Positions 48,150 through 57,005 of a stretch of DNA of 64,000 nt are shown piece by piece. This DNA is from Streptomyces sp. DH5 (GTDB lineage Bacteria; Actinomycetota; Actinomycetes; Streptomycetales; Streptomycetaceae): the NCBI RefSeq assembly GCF_020873915.1, contig NZ_JAHWGP010000032.1, forward strand, positions 1 through 64,000, given 5' to 3'. Numbering within the stretch: position 1 is the stretch's first letter; every line of letters begins with the position of its first letter. The position numbers and the translations under genes are program-made. The notes below the pieces were generated by a model, which was given only the letters and a program-made list of their open reading frames with translations, was not told the DNA's origin and searched no databases.

Positions 48150-48402
48150 TTCGGTCCGCGCACCAGCCAGGCCGACAAGTGGGCCACGAACTACGGGGCC
48201 GCCCGCCGGTTCTGCGAGCGCGAGGGGCGTCTCCGAGTACCGAGGAACACATCGGGACGATCACCGCCGGCGGGGAGGGGAGTGCTGATCAGGAGGTCCG
48301 ACAGCTCAAGCTCGGGGCATGGATCGGCAGCCAACGCGGCAGATCCGCGGCCCCCTCTCCCGAGCGCCTGGAACAGCTCTCCGTCATCGGCATGCGCTGG
48401 AC
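48150..48402 (+). pseudogene. Helicase-associated domain remnant
   Basis: Two frame-shifted pieces, ADKWATNYGAARRFCEREGR with LRVPRNT, and VRQLKLGAWIGSQRGRSAAP with SPERLEQLSVIGMRW, together make one helicase-associated (HA, PF03457-type) repeat. In Streptomyces these repeats form the tail of large DEAD/DEAH helicases linked to linear elements. The helicase itself is absent. Confidence 0.6.
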
Positions 48403-48755
48403 AGGACGATGCGTTGCATGAGTGCCGTGGCAGCGTGTACAGCACCGCGTCGGTATCCAAGTGACACGGCTGACTCACGTGACCAGTTCGGACGGCGATG
48501 GTGGAGGCTTCGTCTTCCGGTGTTCCGGTGTTCCGTGGGTGGCGGGGCGGTAGTCAGCTGGGGCTGGTCGACGGTCGTGACCTTTAGCACACGAAGCATG
48601 CGCGGCATGTCACCGCGGTAGTTGTTCGTCGATCCCGTCGCTTCCCTCTTCCACTCCCCCACCATCAGCCCGTATGTCCGCCCTGCGCGCACCATCGTGC
48701 TCCGGGAGTTCCCGGAGGGGGAACCCCGGACGCCCCCACCCCGCCCGGTGGCGGC
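48403..48755. other. Intergenic stretch, no gene seen
   Basis: About 350 bases between the helicase remnant and the MerR gene stop. It is less GC-rich. No motif, RNA gene or strong hairpin is visible. Confidence 0.35.
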
Positions 48756-49700
48756 TCAGGCCGCCGCGTCGTTCTGTGCCCGCAGGGCCGCGAGAAGCCA
48801 GTCGTGCGCGGCCCCGGGTGTCGGCTCGGGCCGGCCACCCCGCGGGGTGTTCACCACTGCCGTCAGCTCCCAGTACCGGTCCAGCCGTGGGTCGGCTGTG
48901 AGCTGCCTGGCCAGCAGCCGGCGGAAGTCGGGGGTGTCCCTGGTGCCGTACGCGCTTGCGTAAGCGGCCACGAAGCCGTCCAGCGCCTCGCCGGGGTACG
49001 GGGGACGGTCTTGGCGCAGTTGCGGACCTGCCAACTCGTACGCCTCGGCGAGACCCGTGTACAGCACGTCCGCCCCGCGGGCCCCTGTGGCCCGGTGCGC
49101 CTCGGGCTGGGGCCGGGCGCCGATCGGGCAGGGACGGGTGACGAGGGCGTTCAGCAGGGCGAAGGCCAGCACCTGGGCCGGCTCAGGGTCGTCGGGCGGC
49201 TGCGGGACCGCCACTTCCAGGAACACGGCGGTCGGCCCGGCCGACATCCGCGGCGGCAGCCAGGTGCGCCAGAACCGGGCCAGCGGGGCCGTGCTCGGCG
49301 GGGTGTCCACCGCGCCGAGCAGCCGCAGCCGGTCGGCGCGCTCCCCGGGCGGGCACTCCCGCACCAGGCGCAGTGCCGCCTCCCGCCAGCGCAGGGCCGT
49401 GAGCTGGAAGCCGAGTGCACGCAGCCGTCCGGCGACGGCGTCCTCCAGGGCGGCGCCGAGCGCGTCCTCCTCGTTGAGGACGCGGCACACCTCGGGGACC
49501 GGGAGGTCCAGGGCGCGCAGGGAGCGGATCAGGCGCAGCCGGTCCAGCGCGTCGGGTCTGTACCGGCGGTGCCCGCCGACGCTGCGGGCTGCCTCCGGCA
49601 GTAGTCCGCGGTCGGAGTAGTAGCGGACGGTCTTGACGGTGACGTGCGCGTGCTCGGCGAGTTCACCGATGCTCCACAAACCGTCGTGTGACGCGGGCAC
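48756..49700 (-). CDS. MerR-family transcriptional regulator
   Basis: A 314-residue regulator starting at GTG (complement 49698-49700) behind GAGGGAGG. The N-terminal winged helix is canonical: WSIGELAEHAHVTVKTVRYY, SDRGLLPEAARSVGGHRRYR, then LRLIRSLRALDLPVPEVCRV. It has an unusually long effector region of more than 200 residues rich in Leu/Ala (RLVRECPPGERADRLRLLGA and later FVAAYASAYGTRDTPDFRRL), typical of ligand-sensing MerR proteins in actinomycetes. It diverges from a large double hydrolase gene whose promoter has the 19-bp spacer that MerR proteins correct by DNA distortion. Confidence 0.86.
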   Translation of the reverse strand: MPASHDGLWSIGELAEHAHVTVKTVRYYSDRGLLPEAARSVGGHRRYRPDALDRLRLIRSLRALDLPVPEVCRVLNEEDALGAALEDAVAGRLRALGFQLTALRWREAALRLVRECPPGERADRLRLLGAVDTPPSTAPLARFWRTWLPPRMSAGPTAVFLEVAVPQPPDDPEPAQVLAFALLNALVTRPCPIGARPQPEAHRATGARGADVLYTGLAEAYELAGPQLRQDRPPYPGEALDGFVAAYASAYGTRDTPDFRRLLARQLTADPRLDRYWELTAVVNTPRGGRPEPTPGAAHDWLLAALRAQNDAAA

Positions 49701-49731
49701 TTGAACCTCCCTCAGGGGGAGTTCCTACCGT
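49701..49731 (+). promoter_or_regulatory. MerR-type promoter with 19-bp spacer
   Basis: TTGAAC (49701-49706) and TACCGT (49726-49731) are separated by 19 bases containing the imperfect dyad CCTCCCTCAGGGGGAG. This overlong spacer is the hallmark of MerR-activated promoters. It drives the hydrolase gene at 49796. The complementary strand of the same segment holds the merR ribosome binding site. Confidence 0.6.
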
Positions 49732-49795
49732 ACCGGCGAGCGTGGGCCGGGCGTACGGGCCGGTCCGCGGGCGACCGCGTGCGAAGGAGAGGGTC

Positions 49796-51376
49796 ATGAC
49801 CGCGTTCATACTGGTACCCGGCGTGTTCACCGGCGTCCACGTCTGGGAGGAGACGGCTGCCCGGTTGACCGGGGCCGGCGCCGAGGCACGGCCGGTCGCT
49901 CTCACGGGACTTGACGGATCACATGGTCCGGTGGGGTCCTCGGGGGCCGCACGGTCCGGCGTCGGCCTGGAGACGCATATCGCTGACGTGGTCCGGGCGA
50001 TCGACTCTGCGGTGAGCACGGCTGTCGCGACGGGAAGGGCCGCCGACCGGGAGATCGTGCTGGTCGGTCACGATTACGGCATTCATCCGGTGCTGGGCGC
50101 CGCGGACCGGCGGGCGGAGCGCGTCGCCCGCGTCGTGTACCTGGACGCGGGGATGCCGAGGGACGGCGTCCCGGCCCTGGCGGCGGTGCCCGACCAGGCA
50201 CTGCGCGAGCAGGTGCGCAAGCGGGCCGGCGTGGAGGGAGCCGACGGGGAACTGGCTCCTCCGGACCGCGACGAGTGGCGACGGTGGGGCAGTACCGAAG
50301 GGGTTTCCGCCGCGGCCCTCGACCGGCTCACAGCACTGGCCGCGCCGCAGCCGCTGGGCACTCTTTGCCAGCCACTGCGCCTGACCGGCGCGGCGGCCGC
50401 ACTGCCCACCACCGCAGTGCTGTGCACCGCCAACGGCGCGAGTGTCGAAATGGTGCGGAGACTGGTGGGCTTCGGCGACCCCGCCCTGCAAGTCCTGACC
50501 GATCCCCGAGTGACCTTCTTCGAACTTCCCACCGGGCACTGGCCGATGCTTTCCTGCCCCGACGAACTGGCGGAGGTACTGCTGCGGGCCGCAGCCGGCG
50601 GAGGGCAGCGGTTGGAACCGGCCGGCCCCGCGGAACCACCCGCCCACCTGCGGCCGTTCCGGTTGAAGGTGCCCGAGGTTCCCCGTGAGCGACGGGAGCA
50701 CGTCGACCTCTACCCGCCGCCCGGCGCCGAGGGCCGGGTCCCCGCAGTGGTGTTCGTACACGGCGGACCGGTGCCCGCCGGGGCCCGGCCGACCCCGCGG
50801 GAGTGGCCGACCCTGGTGGGATACGCCCGGTACGCGGCCGGGAGAGGCGCCGTGGGCGCCACCCTCGACCACCGGCTGCACGACGTGGCCGACTACGAGT
50901 GCGCCGCCGCGGACGTGGCCGCCGCGGTGGAACTGGTCCGGGCCGATCCGCGGGTGGACCCGGAACGGATCGCACTATGGTTCTTCTCGGGCAGCGGACT
51001 GCTCACGGCGGACTGGCTGGCCGCGCCACCGGCGTGGCTGCGCTGTCTGGCGGCCACCTACCCGGTCCTGGCTCCGCTGCCGAACTGGGGGCTCACCGGC
51101 AATCGCTTCCGGCCGGCGGAGGCCCTGCCCCACGCGGGCGCCCTGCCCGTCGTCCTCACCCGGGCAGGACTGGAGAGCCCTGAGATCGCCGCCACCGTCC
51201 AGACATTCCTGGCCGCGGGCAAGGAATGTGGGGCGGCCGTCGAGGTGGTCGACGTACCGAACGGCCACCACGGCTTCGAGACCGCCGACCCGGTCGGTGA
51301 GTGGCAAGCGGCCGTGGACCGCGCGATGCACTCGGTACTGGCGCACCTGACGGTCCCATCCTCTGCAGCGGGCTGA
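49796..51376 (+). CDS. Two-domain alpha/beta hydrolase fusion
   Basis: A 526-residue protein starting at ATG 49796 behind AAGGAGA. Residues 1-270 are one alpha/beta hydrolase: MTAFILVPGVFTGVHVWEET, then EIVLVGHDYGIHPVLGAAD with Asp at the nucleophile position (GHDYG) and ELPTGHWPMLSCPDELAEVL (His). Residues about 285-526 are a second one of the dienelactone/acetyl-esterase type: PAVVFVHGGPVPAGARPTPR, then ALWFFSGSGLLTADWLA with Ser in FSGSG and VDVPNGHHGFETADP (His). Two complete hydrolase modules in one chain are unusual. It is probably activated by the divergent MerR protein when a ligand, perhaps an ester or lactone antibiotic, is present. Confidence 0.78.
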   Translation: MTAFILVPGVFTGVHVWEETAARLTGAGAEARPVALTGLDGSHGPVGSSGAARSGVGLETHIADVVRAIDSAVSTAVATGRAADREIVLVGHDYGIHPVLGAADRRAERVARVVYLDAGMPRDGVPALAAVPDQALREQVRKRAGVEGADGELAPPDRDEWRRWGSTEGVSAAALDRLTALAAPQPLGTLCQPLRLTGAAAALPTTAVLCTANGASVEMVRRLVGFGDPALQVLTDPRVTFFELPTGHWPMLSCPDELAEVLLRAAAGGGQRLEPAGPAEPPAHLRPFRLKVPEVPRERREHVDLYPPPGAEGRVPAVVFVHGGPVPAGARPTPREWPTLVGYARYAAGRGAVGATLDHRLHDVADYECAAADVAAAVELVRADPRVDPERIALWFFSGSGLLTADWLAAPPAWLRCLAATYPVLAPLPNWGLTGNRFRPAEALPHAGALPVVLTRAGLESPEIAATVQTFLAAGKECGAAVEVVDVPNGHHGFETADPVGEWQAAVDRAMHSVLAHLTVPSSAAG

Positions 51377-51419
51377 TGATCCCACAGCCTGGAGCGTTTC
51401 GTCCTGGGGTCGGTGTTTG

Positions 51420-51525
51420 CTCCCATCGAGGTCGGCGGCGAGGTGGGTGAGGAAGACAGCGGCCGTCTGGGGGCGGCCGGTGTTGTGGACGCACATGAAC
51501 AGGACGGAGGGACGGGTGTCAGGCG
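51420..51525 (-). pseudogene. Arsenate reductase fragment
   Basis: Leftward, DTRPSVLFMCVHNTGRPQTA followed by AVFLTHLAADLDG is the active-site loop of a low-molecular-weight-phosphatase-type arsenate reductase (CxHNxxR; catalytic Cys in CVHNTGR). The sequence stops after about 35 of the usual 130 residues. It follows the broken acr3 gene in the usual operon order. Confidence 0.62.
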
Positions 51526-51579
51526 CAGGCGGTGTCTTCCGCGAGGGCAGGCCGGACGGTGGCCGTGGTGGCGGGTTGG

Positions 51580-52185
51580 GGGGAAGGAGCAGCGGGCGAC
51601 GAGGGCGAGGGCGACGTAGACGAGTCCGATGAGGACGAAGACCTCGATGAGGGGGCCGGCGACACCAGCGAGGGCCTGGCCGGAGGTGGTGCTGCAGATG
51701 GCGATGGCCAGCTCGAAGTCGTTGCCCGCAGTGGTGGAGGCGAGCATCGTCGCACGCGGGTGGTCCAAGTCGGCAGTGCGGCCGAAGGCCATGGGCCCGG
51801 CCCAGCATCAGGCGAGTACACCAGCAAATGGCGGGGCGATGCCCGCGACGACGAAGAGCTGGGAGGTGATGGCGTCACTTCGGAGGGCGATGAGGCGAAG
51901 AAGATGACGATGGGTGAACAGCAGTCCGTACAGGGCGAAGGGGCCGATGCGGGAGATCAGCTTGGTCTCGTACCAGGTACGGCCCTTGTCTTCTCGCCGA
52001 TTCGGCGAGTGCGGTAACCGGCGTCGAGCGGGATGTGGAGGAAGATGAGGACGCTGCGGGCGATCTCCCACACCGACAGGTCCAAGGTGGTCTGCTTCAG
52101 GCCGAGCCGGCCCGGCAGTACGGAGAGGCCAAACCAGCCCAGCAGGCTGAACGCGACGACCCGGAAGACAGGTTGAAGTCGACCG
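51580..52185 (-). pseudogene. ACR3-family arsenite exporter, multiply frameshifted
   Basis: Three leftward pieces in different frames line up in the order of an ACR3 permease: VFRVVAFSLLGWFGLSVLPG with LDLSVWEIARSVLIFLHIPL; then WYETKLISRIGPFALYGLLF; then TMLASTTAGNDFELAIAICS with TSGQALAGVAGPLIEVFVLI. The N-terminal 100 residues are missing and the middle is disrupted. With the arsC fragment it represents a decayed arsenic resistance operon. Confidence 0.68.
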
Positions 52186-52379
52186 GGCCACCATGGGACC
52201 CGAGCTGTACACATCGCCTGCCTGCTGGGGAGCACCATCGGAAGCGATGCCATCCGTCGCCTCCCCTGCCAGCCGGGCCTCTCATGGCGCTCTTGGCCAG
52301 GCAAGGGTGCTGCGGGGCCTTGACGCGTTGAGCACGCCCGCGAGCGGTCGCATGACGACTACTGCAGAGAACACGGCTG
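52186..52379. other. Intergenic stretch, nothing seen
   Basis: About 195 bases separate the acr3 remnant from the small membrane gene. No motif stands out. Confidence 0.3.
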
Positions 52380-52589
52380 TCAGCGACTGGAGTCGCTGAT
52401 GCCGGCGGCCAGCTGGCCCACGATGTCCAGCACTCCCTGCCCGAACGCGGTCGGCGCGACGAGGATGCCGAAGACCAGGACGATCAGCACCGTCAGCTTC
52501 TCGTCGTTGCGGCTGCGCGCCTGAGTCCGCCGGCGCAGTCGTAGAACGATGATGATCGCGAGCAGTGCCGCCACATTGATCGTCAGCAC
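52380..52589 (-). CDS. Small membrane protein of a mobile-element module
   Basis: A 69-residue protein with two membrane segments: MLTINVAALLAIIIVLRLRR, a highly basic loop (RTQARSRNDEK), then LTVLIVLVFGILVAPTAFGQ and an amphipathic tail DIVGQLAAGISDSSR. The start is GTG (complement 52587-52589). I recall similar small proteins encoded in integrative or conjugative elements of Streptomyces. It lies 230 bases downstream of the membrane-anchored Mrr-like nuclease on the same strand, and the two may belong together. The function is unknown. Confidence 0.6.
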   Translation of the reverse strand: MLTINVAALLAIIIVLRLRRRTQARSRNDEKLTVLIVLVFGILVAPTAFGQGVLDIVGQLAAGISDSSR

Positions 52590-52822
52590 GGGAATCCCCC
52601 GTCCAGCGCGTACACACTCTGCCCTGGTGTAGTCAGCAACGAATTCACAGACACCCCTGTCGGCCACTGTTGGCGGCGAAGCACGCCTGGATCGGCTGGA
52701 ACCGCCGTATTGCGTCGAGCACACTCCATCGGCACTGGCACCCCCTTGAGGAACGGATGTACTGAACCGAACGGGCAGCCGGGCCCGTCCTATCGGTCGA
52801 GACACTGCAGGTGGGACGGTTG

Positions 52823-53527
52823 TCACGAGTGCGCTGTCGGTCGTCGCGGTGGGGGTACCGCACCCAGCAGTTCCCACAAGGGGCGTGAGCCGGTCGCCCA
52901 CTGCGCGAGAACCTGGCGGTCGACGAGGTGGAGGCGCTGCTGCCGGGCGAAGGTGCGGCCGGGGGCGGTGATGCGGCCGTTGGTGACCATGACGACGACG
53001 TCCGCCTGGTGGACGGGGCGGCCCGTGCCGTTGAGGACCTGCAGGTCGGGCGTGCCGACGGCCGCGCCCCGGTCGCCGTTTCTGCGGTGCTTGCACTGGA
53101 GGACCCAGCGCCGGCCGTAGGGGTCAGTGGCTTTCACGTCCGCGCCGAGATCGCCTCGGCCGCCGACCTGAACGGCGTCCGTGCAGCCGTCGCGGTGCAT
53201 CAGGTCCCTGATCGCGTGCTCGAACCGGCGGTGGGTGAGCGCGTCCAGCTGTGCGAGCCCGTAGCGCAGTGCATGTGCCTGGACCTGTTGCCACTGCGCG
53301 CGCCGGGTACGGTGCTGCCACCAGCTCAGGCCGCCCAACACCAGGAGGAGAGCGGCGACGACGAGGACCCACCAGTGTGCGATCAGCCAGTTGACCACCA
53401 TCGTCATGAGGCTGATGGCCGCCACCGCGGCAACCCCCAGGGCCAACAGCTGCACGTCGTCCTGCTGCCGGCGGTTGCGCCGGGAACGCCGGACGGCACT
53501 GCGGCGCCGGGGCGAGCGCCGGCTCAT
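52823..53527 (-). CDS. Membrane-anchored Mrr-type restriction endonuclease-like protein
   Basis: A 234-residue protein. A very basic N-terminus (MSRRSPRRRSAVRRSRRNRR) is followed by two membrane helices (VAAVAAISLMTMVVNWLIAH and WWVLVVAALLLVLGGLSWW). Residues about 95-215 are an Mrr_cat domain: HRRFEHAIRDLMHRDGCTDA (start of the fold), GGRGDLGADVKATDPYGRRW (catalytic Asp) and VLQCKHR, the Q-x-K motif in the form QCK. These residues are intact, so nuclease activity on foreign or modified DNA is plausible. It overlaps the upstream gene by four bases. It probably guards DNA entry at the membrane; that is inference. Confidence 0.78.
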   Translation of the reverse strand: MSRRSPRRRSAVRRSRRNRRQQDDVQLLALGVAAVAAISLMTMVVNWLIAHWWVLVVAALLLVLGGLSWWQHRTRRAQWQQVQAHALRYGLAQLDALTHRRFEHAIRDLMHRDGCTDAVQVGGRGDLGADVKATDPYGRRWVLQCKHRRNGDRGAAVGTPDLQVLNGTGRPVHQADVVVMVTNGRITAPGRTFARQQRLHLVDRQVLAQWATGSRPLWELLGAVPPPRRPTAHS

Positions 53528-53888
53528 CGCCCACCGCCCGAGGTGGAGAAGTCGATCGGGTACGAAACCGTCGGTGTGGGCCGTACCGGCTCCCTCGTAG
53601 GGACGTCGAACGCGATGGGTACGACACCGTGGGCCGCGGCACGCTCACGCGCGCCGCCCGACCGGGGCTCTGATCGAAGCGGATCGGAGAAGTCGCCACC
53701 GGCCCCTCCCCCGGCTTCGAGCGGGAACCTGCGGCGTCGCCCGCTTGCCCATTGCTCTTGCCGAAACCCACGACGGCGACGGCGACCAACACGAAGACCG
53801 CGAGTTCCCGCCGAGCGCCCGGCGCCCACCGAAGGTGCCCGCGCACCAGCGTCCCGTCGGAACGCGCATACGACCCTACGAACGGCAT
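53524..53888 (-). pseudogene. Small hypothetical membrane protein gene with a one-base frameshift
   Basis: It starts at ATG (complement 53886-53888): MPFVGSYARSDGTLVRGHLR, then a membrane segment (ELAVFVLVAVAVVGFG) and a Ser/Pro-rich tail reaching RPTVSYP. At about 53627 the frame is wrong; adding one C in TACCCATCGCG restores IAFDVPTREPVRPTPTVSYP and IDFSTSGGGR with a stop that overlaps the nuclease start as ATGA. A short motif, TVSYP, thus occurs twice. The gene is probably a third member of the nuclease module. The frameshift could be real or a sequencing error. Confidence 0.5.
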
Positions 53889-54272
53889 TTGGTCCTCCCC
53901 CGAGTCATCACGTCCAAGTGAGGACCATGCTCAGGGCGGCCACTGACAGACGATCTAGGCCGGAGGGGTGCAGAGTGCCTGTTCAGGACAACCGGTTTCC
54001 CCTTTCCTGCGCCGACCGCTGTCCGGCTTCGCTCGAACGACAGTTCCGCGCCCACTCAAGCCTGCCTGCGGACCCAGCCAGCGGTGACCGGCCGCGCCCA
54101 TGGGTCGGCCCAAGCGACGACGGGCTCGTTCTCCACCCCCGAGACGAGATGTCGGCCGTTCACGTCGACCGGGCACGGCTCCGCTCGCCCCGGACGGACG
54201 TCGCCGTGCTCAGCCGACGGACTGCAAATGGACAACCAGGACATGGCCGAACTCGGCATGCACTGAGCGCTT
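53889..54272. other. Intergenic stretch next to an IS remnant
   Basis: About 380 bases with no supported gene. The promoter of the leftward nuclease module should lie near 53890-53950. Lower GC near 53900-53930 fits that. Confidence 0.35.
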
Positions 54273-54385
54273 TCAGCGTTGCCTCTCCAGGGTGAGGACG
54301 GCGGCGGCGACGGCGGTCATCCGGTGGGTACTGCAGCGAGTTCTGTGGAAGATGCGCCGGGACTTCAGTCGCGCGCCATGGCGCC
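54273..54385 (-). pseudogene. C-terminal scrap of a DDE_Tnp_4 transposase
   Basis: Leftward, RLKSRRIFHRTRCSTHRMTA and [11 protein letters not shown] then stop (complement 54273-54275) match the end of the transposase remnant at 15.5-16.1 kb ([18 protein letters not shown] and VLTLERQR). The flank beyond the stop, GCTGAAAGCGCTCAGT, is also shared with one change. Only about 37 residues survive. Confidence 0.65.
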
Positions 54386-54812
54386 TGGCGCACGTTCACG
54401 TGTACCGCCCGGTGAAGTGAACATCGACAGGGTGCCCGCACGGCTACCGCCTATGACCGAGCCCAACGCCGTCTCCCCCGCTGCCACAGGGGCACTCCGT
54501 GAAGGCGGACGACAGGAGCCCGGGGGCGGCAGCCTTCCCCGCCACCGCGGCGGGTGAAGGGCTGTCACCTCGGCTTCGCCGGGCGTCGAACTTCAACGAC
54601 GTTTCGTGGCGACCCACTCAGCAACGTACCGGCAGTGCACCTCAGCAGCGGGTGGCCACCACTCGGCGGGGTCCTGGCCGGACGCTGACCTGTTCGAGCG
54701 GGCGGTGACGGCGACCAGGCTGGCGTCGGCGCCCTGATCGTTGGCTTACTGTTCGTTCCAGAAAGGGGTGACCAGCCCAGGGCTTCCTCGCAGATCATGC
54801 AACACTCGACGC
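54386..54812. other. Intergenic stretch, nothing seen
   Basis: About 430 bases between the transposase scrap and the CPCC gene. No frame has both a ribosome binding site and a recognisable product. Confidence 0.35.
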
Positions 54813-55127
54813 GTGGCACCGCCCGGAGAACCGCCCAGTGCCAGTCCGCCCGGTTGCGGTCCGTATGCCTGTCCCTGCTGCAAGCTCTTGACGCTGGAAG
54901 CCCGGGGACAATTCCAGATCTGTGCCGAGTGCGGCTGGGAAGACGACGGCCAGGACGACCCGAACGCCGACGAGGTCCGGGGCGGCCCCAACGGAGCGGA
55001 GAGCCTGACCGACGCACGTCGTCGCTACGCGCAGTACGTCACAACAACGAGGGCAACAGATCCGAGATCGGCAGCCAATGGCGGCCCGGGCAGGTGGCGT
55101 TCGCGCCCGAACCGTCGTCGCATCTGA
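54813..55127 (+). CDS. CPCC-type cysteine-rich protein
   Basis: A 104-residue protein starting at GTG 54813. It holds a rubredoxin-like zinc knuckle: CGPYACPCCKLLTLEARGQF, then QICAECGWEDDGQDDP, with four cysteines in two CxxC pairs, and the following NADEVRGGPNGAESLTDARR. This is the CPCC family of small bacterial proteins, thought to bind zinc; no function is established. The C-terminal 25 residues after QYVTTTRATDPRS look less conserved and could be altered. No neighbour suggests a partner. Confidence 0.65.
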   Translation: MAPPGEPPSASPPGCGPYACPCCKLLTLEARGQFQICAECGWEDDGQDDPNADEVRGGPNGAESLTDARRRYAQYVTTTRATDPRSAANGGPGRWRSRPNRRRI

Positions 55128-55779
55128 GTACAGGGATTGGTCCACACCGGAGATCACCTCAGCCCTTTCCGGCACCGCGACCACGCGGACGGGACAGCCG
55201 TTGCGGGCGCCGCTCCTGTGTGCAGGGCCATGATGATCGCCCAGGGCTTGGCGCAACTCCGCGAGGCGGGGTTGCTTGAGACCGACGGTGCCGCGCACCT
55301 GCCGGCGACGTCTGTCACAGCATGTCTGAGCTTTCGCCCTCCCGCAGTAGCCATTCCCTCGCCGAAGGCGCATGTGCAGAGAGCTGACTGATCTGCATGC
55401 CTTCTTGCGTGAAGTCACCTTCGGCGGTGGGACGAGCTGTGCCACAGGGCCGGCCACGGGTGGTGGACGCCGTCAAGCGCCGCAGTGGCCCGCACCCACG
55501 CTGGGCCCACCCGCCGGCCCGGACCCAGGCACGTGCCGTGCCCGCTCCTCCAGCCTGAACAACAGGGCCGAATCGATGACTTTCAGCTCGCGCGGGAGAG
55601 GCTGATCGAAGTCCGTCGCTCCAGGCTGCCCGACAGCACCACACCCACGGGAGCCAGGAGTTCTCAGCGGAGAGCGGTGTAGCTGTGCAGCATGCCACCC
55701 ACGGGCTCTTCCGTGGCGTCCGAGTTCTTCCCCGGGCCGCATGAGCCGGCTGACGGTACCGGGACCGAGGCAGTGCTCG
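55128..55779. other. Gene-poor stretch of about 650 bases
   Basis: Open frames occur on both strands, but none has a recognisable family, a ribosome binding site and good codon usage together. One leftward piece, FDQPLPRELKVIDSALLFRL, looks like real protein sequence and may be a relic. I see no RNA gene. Confidence 0.35.
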
Positions 55780-56919
55780 TCAGCTGACCCGAAGGCCGAC
55801 CGCCAGCGTCAGTTCGAGGACCCGGTGTGGCGATGCGAGATCCGGAAACAGCTCCCGCAGCTGCGACATCCGGTACCGGACTGTCTGGGGATGGACGAAC
55901 AACGCCTTCGCCACCTCCTCCCGCCTGCCCTGGTGCAGCAGCCACGCCCGCAGCGTCTCCTCCAGCCGCCGTGCGGTCGCGACGGGCAAGGTCCGCAACG
56001 GTGCGAGGGCTCGGGCACGCAGGTCCCCGAAAGCCTCCATGTCGGCGCTCAGCACCAGCTCGGGCAGGTGGTCCTCGGTGTCGCGAATATCAGAGGAGAG
56101 GGAGCGCGCACGTACGGCTCGTGCGTACGAGGCGGACGCACGGGTCCATGGCCGGGCCGGGCCGACCACGGCGGTGCGGTCGGTCAGCTGCCTCAAGAGA
56201 TGTGACCGGTCCGCATCGGGTACGAGGAGCACACCGGTGGCGTCCGGCAGATCGTCGAGGACGAGGGTGCTCGGGTCGAGCGCGCGGTAGGCAGGCCGGG
56301 CCTGGGCGGCGGGCAGCAGGACCGCGGTCAGCGATACCGGAGGCTGCCACCCGGCCCGTTGAACGGAGGCCAGCAGCACGTCCGGGCTCGCGTCGGCGAG
56401 GAGGTCGCGGGCCAGGTGTTCCAGGTGGAGCTCGTGGGCCCTGCCCCGGGCGGCCAGTTCGTCGGCGTGGCCCGCGGCGCTCGCGGCGGAGAGCTCGTCG
56501 ATGTAGGCGAAGGTCAGCTCGGCGAACTTGGCGACCTCGGCGGCGGGCAGACCCGCGGGTACGGCACCCGCCGCCAGGCATCGCCAGGCCACGCGGGCGC
56601 CGACGCGGTAGGCGCTGAGCAGGGCGTCCATCGAACGGCCGTCGCGGACCTCACCGCGGCCCAGCTCGTAGGCGGCGTCACCGGCGTCGCCACCTGTGGG
56701 CTTTCCGCTCGCGAGGTCCAGGTAGTGCCCCAGGGCGGTGCGGACGGCTCGGCGGATGGTGACGCCCATGTGACCCGAAAGGGCGTGGGCGTAAGGAGGG
56801 ACCTCGTCGATGATCGCCTGGACGACCTCGTCGGCTGTGGTCTTCAGCGCGGCCCGAAGTACGGTGACCGTCGTCTCGTCCAGGGCCAGTTCGCTGACCC
56901 TCCGAATTGCATGGCTCAC
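55780..56919 (-). CDS. PucR-type transcriptional regulator
   Basis: A 379-residue regulator. The N-terminal part is a helical sensor domain (AVRTALGHYLDLASGKPTGG, ELGRGEVRDGRSMDALLSAY, typical of the RsbRD/GGDEF-like region in actinobacterial PucR proteins). The C-terminus is the PucR helix-turn-helix: LEETLRAWLLHQGRREEVAK, then LFVHPQTVRYRMSQLRELF. It diverges from the ferredoxin reductase and desaturase genes with 86 bases between start codons, so it most likely controls fatty acid desaturation, perhaps in answer to membrane state or fatty acids. Confidence 0.87.
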   Translation of the reverse strand: MSHAIRRVSELALDETTVTVLRAALKTTADEVVQAIIDEVPPYAHALSGHMGVTIRRAVRTALGHYLDLASGKPTGGDAGDAAYELGRGEVRDGRSMDALLSAYRVGARVAWRCLAAGAVPAGLPAAEVAKFAELTFAYIDELSAASAAGHADELAARGRAHELHLEHLARDLLADASPDVLLASVQRAGWQPPVSLTAVLLPAAQARPAYRALDPSTLVLDDLPDATGVLLVPDADRSHLLRQLTDRTAVVGPARPWTRASASYARAVRARSLSSDIRDTEDHLPELVLSADMEAFGDLRARALAPLRTLPVATARRLEETLRAWLLHQGRREEVAKALFVHPQTVRYRMSQLRELFPDLASPHRVLELTLAVGLRVS

Positions 56920-57005
56920 GTCTTATTCCCTGCGAACAAATCAGCCGACCAGATTCACGTCTTGCGGTCAGGACTTTACGCCTTGAGGCGCAGCAAGCTG
57001 GAGTC

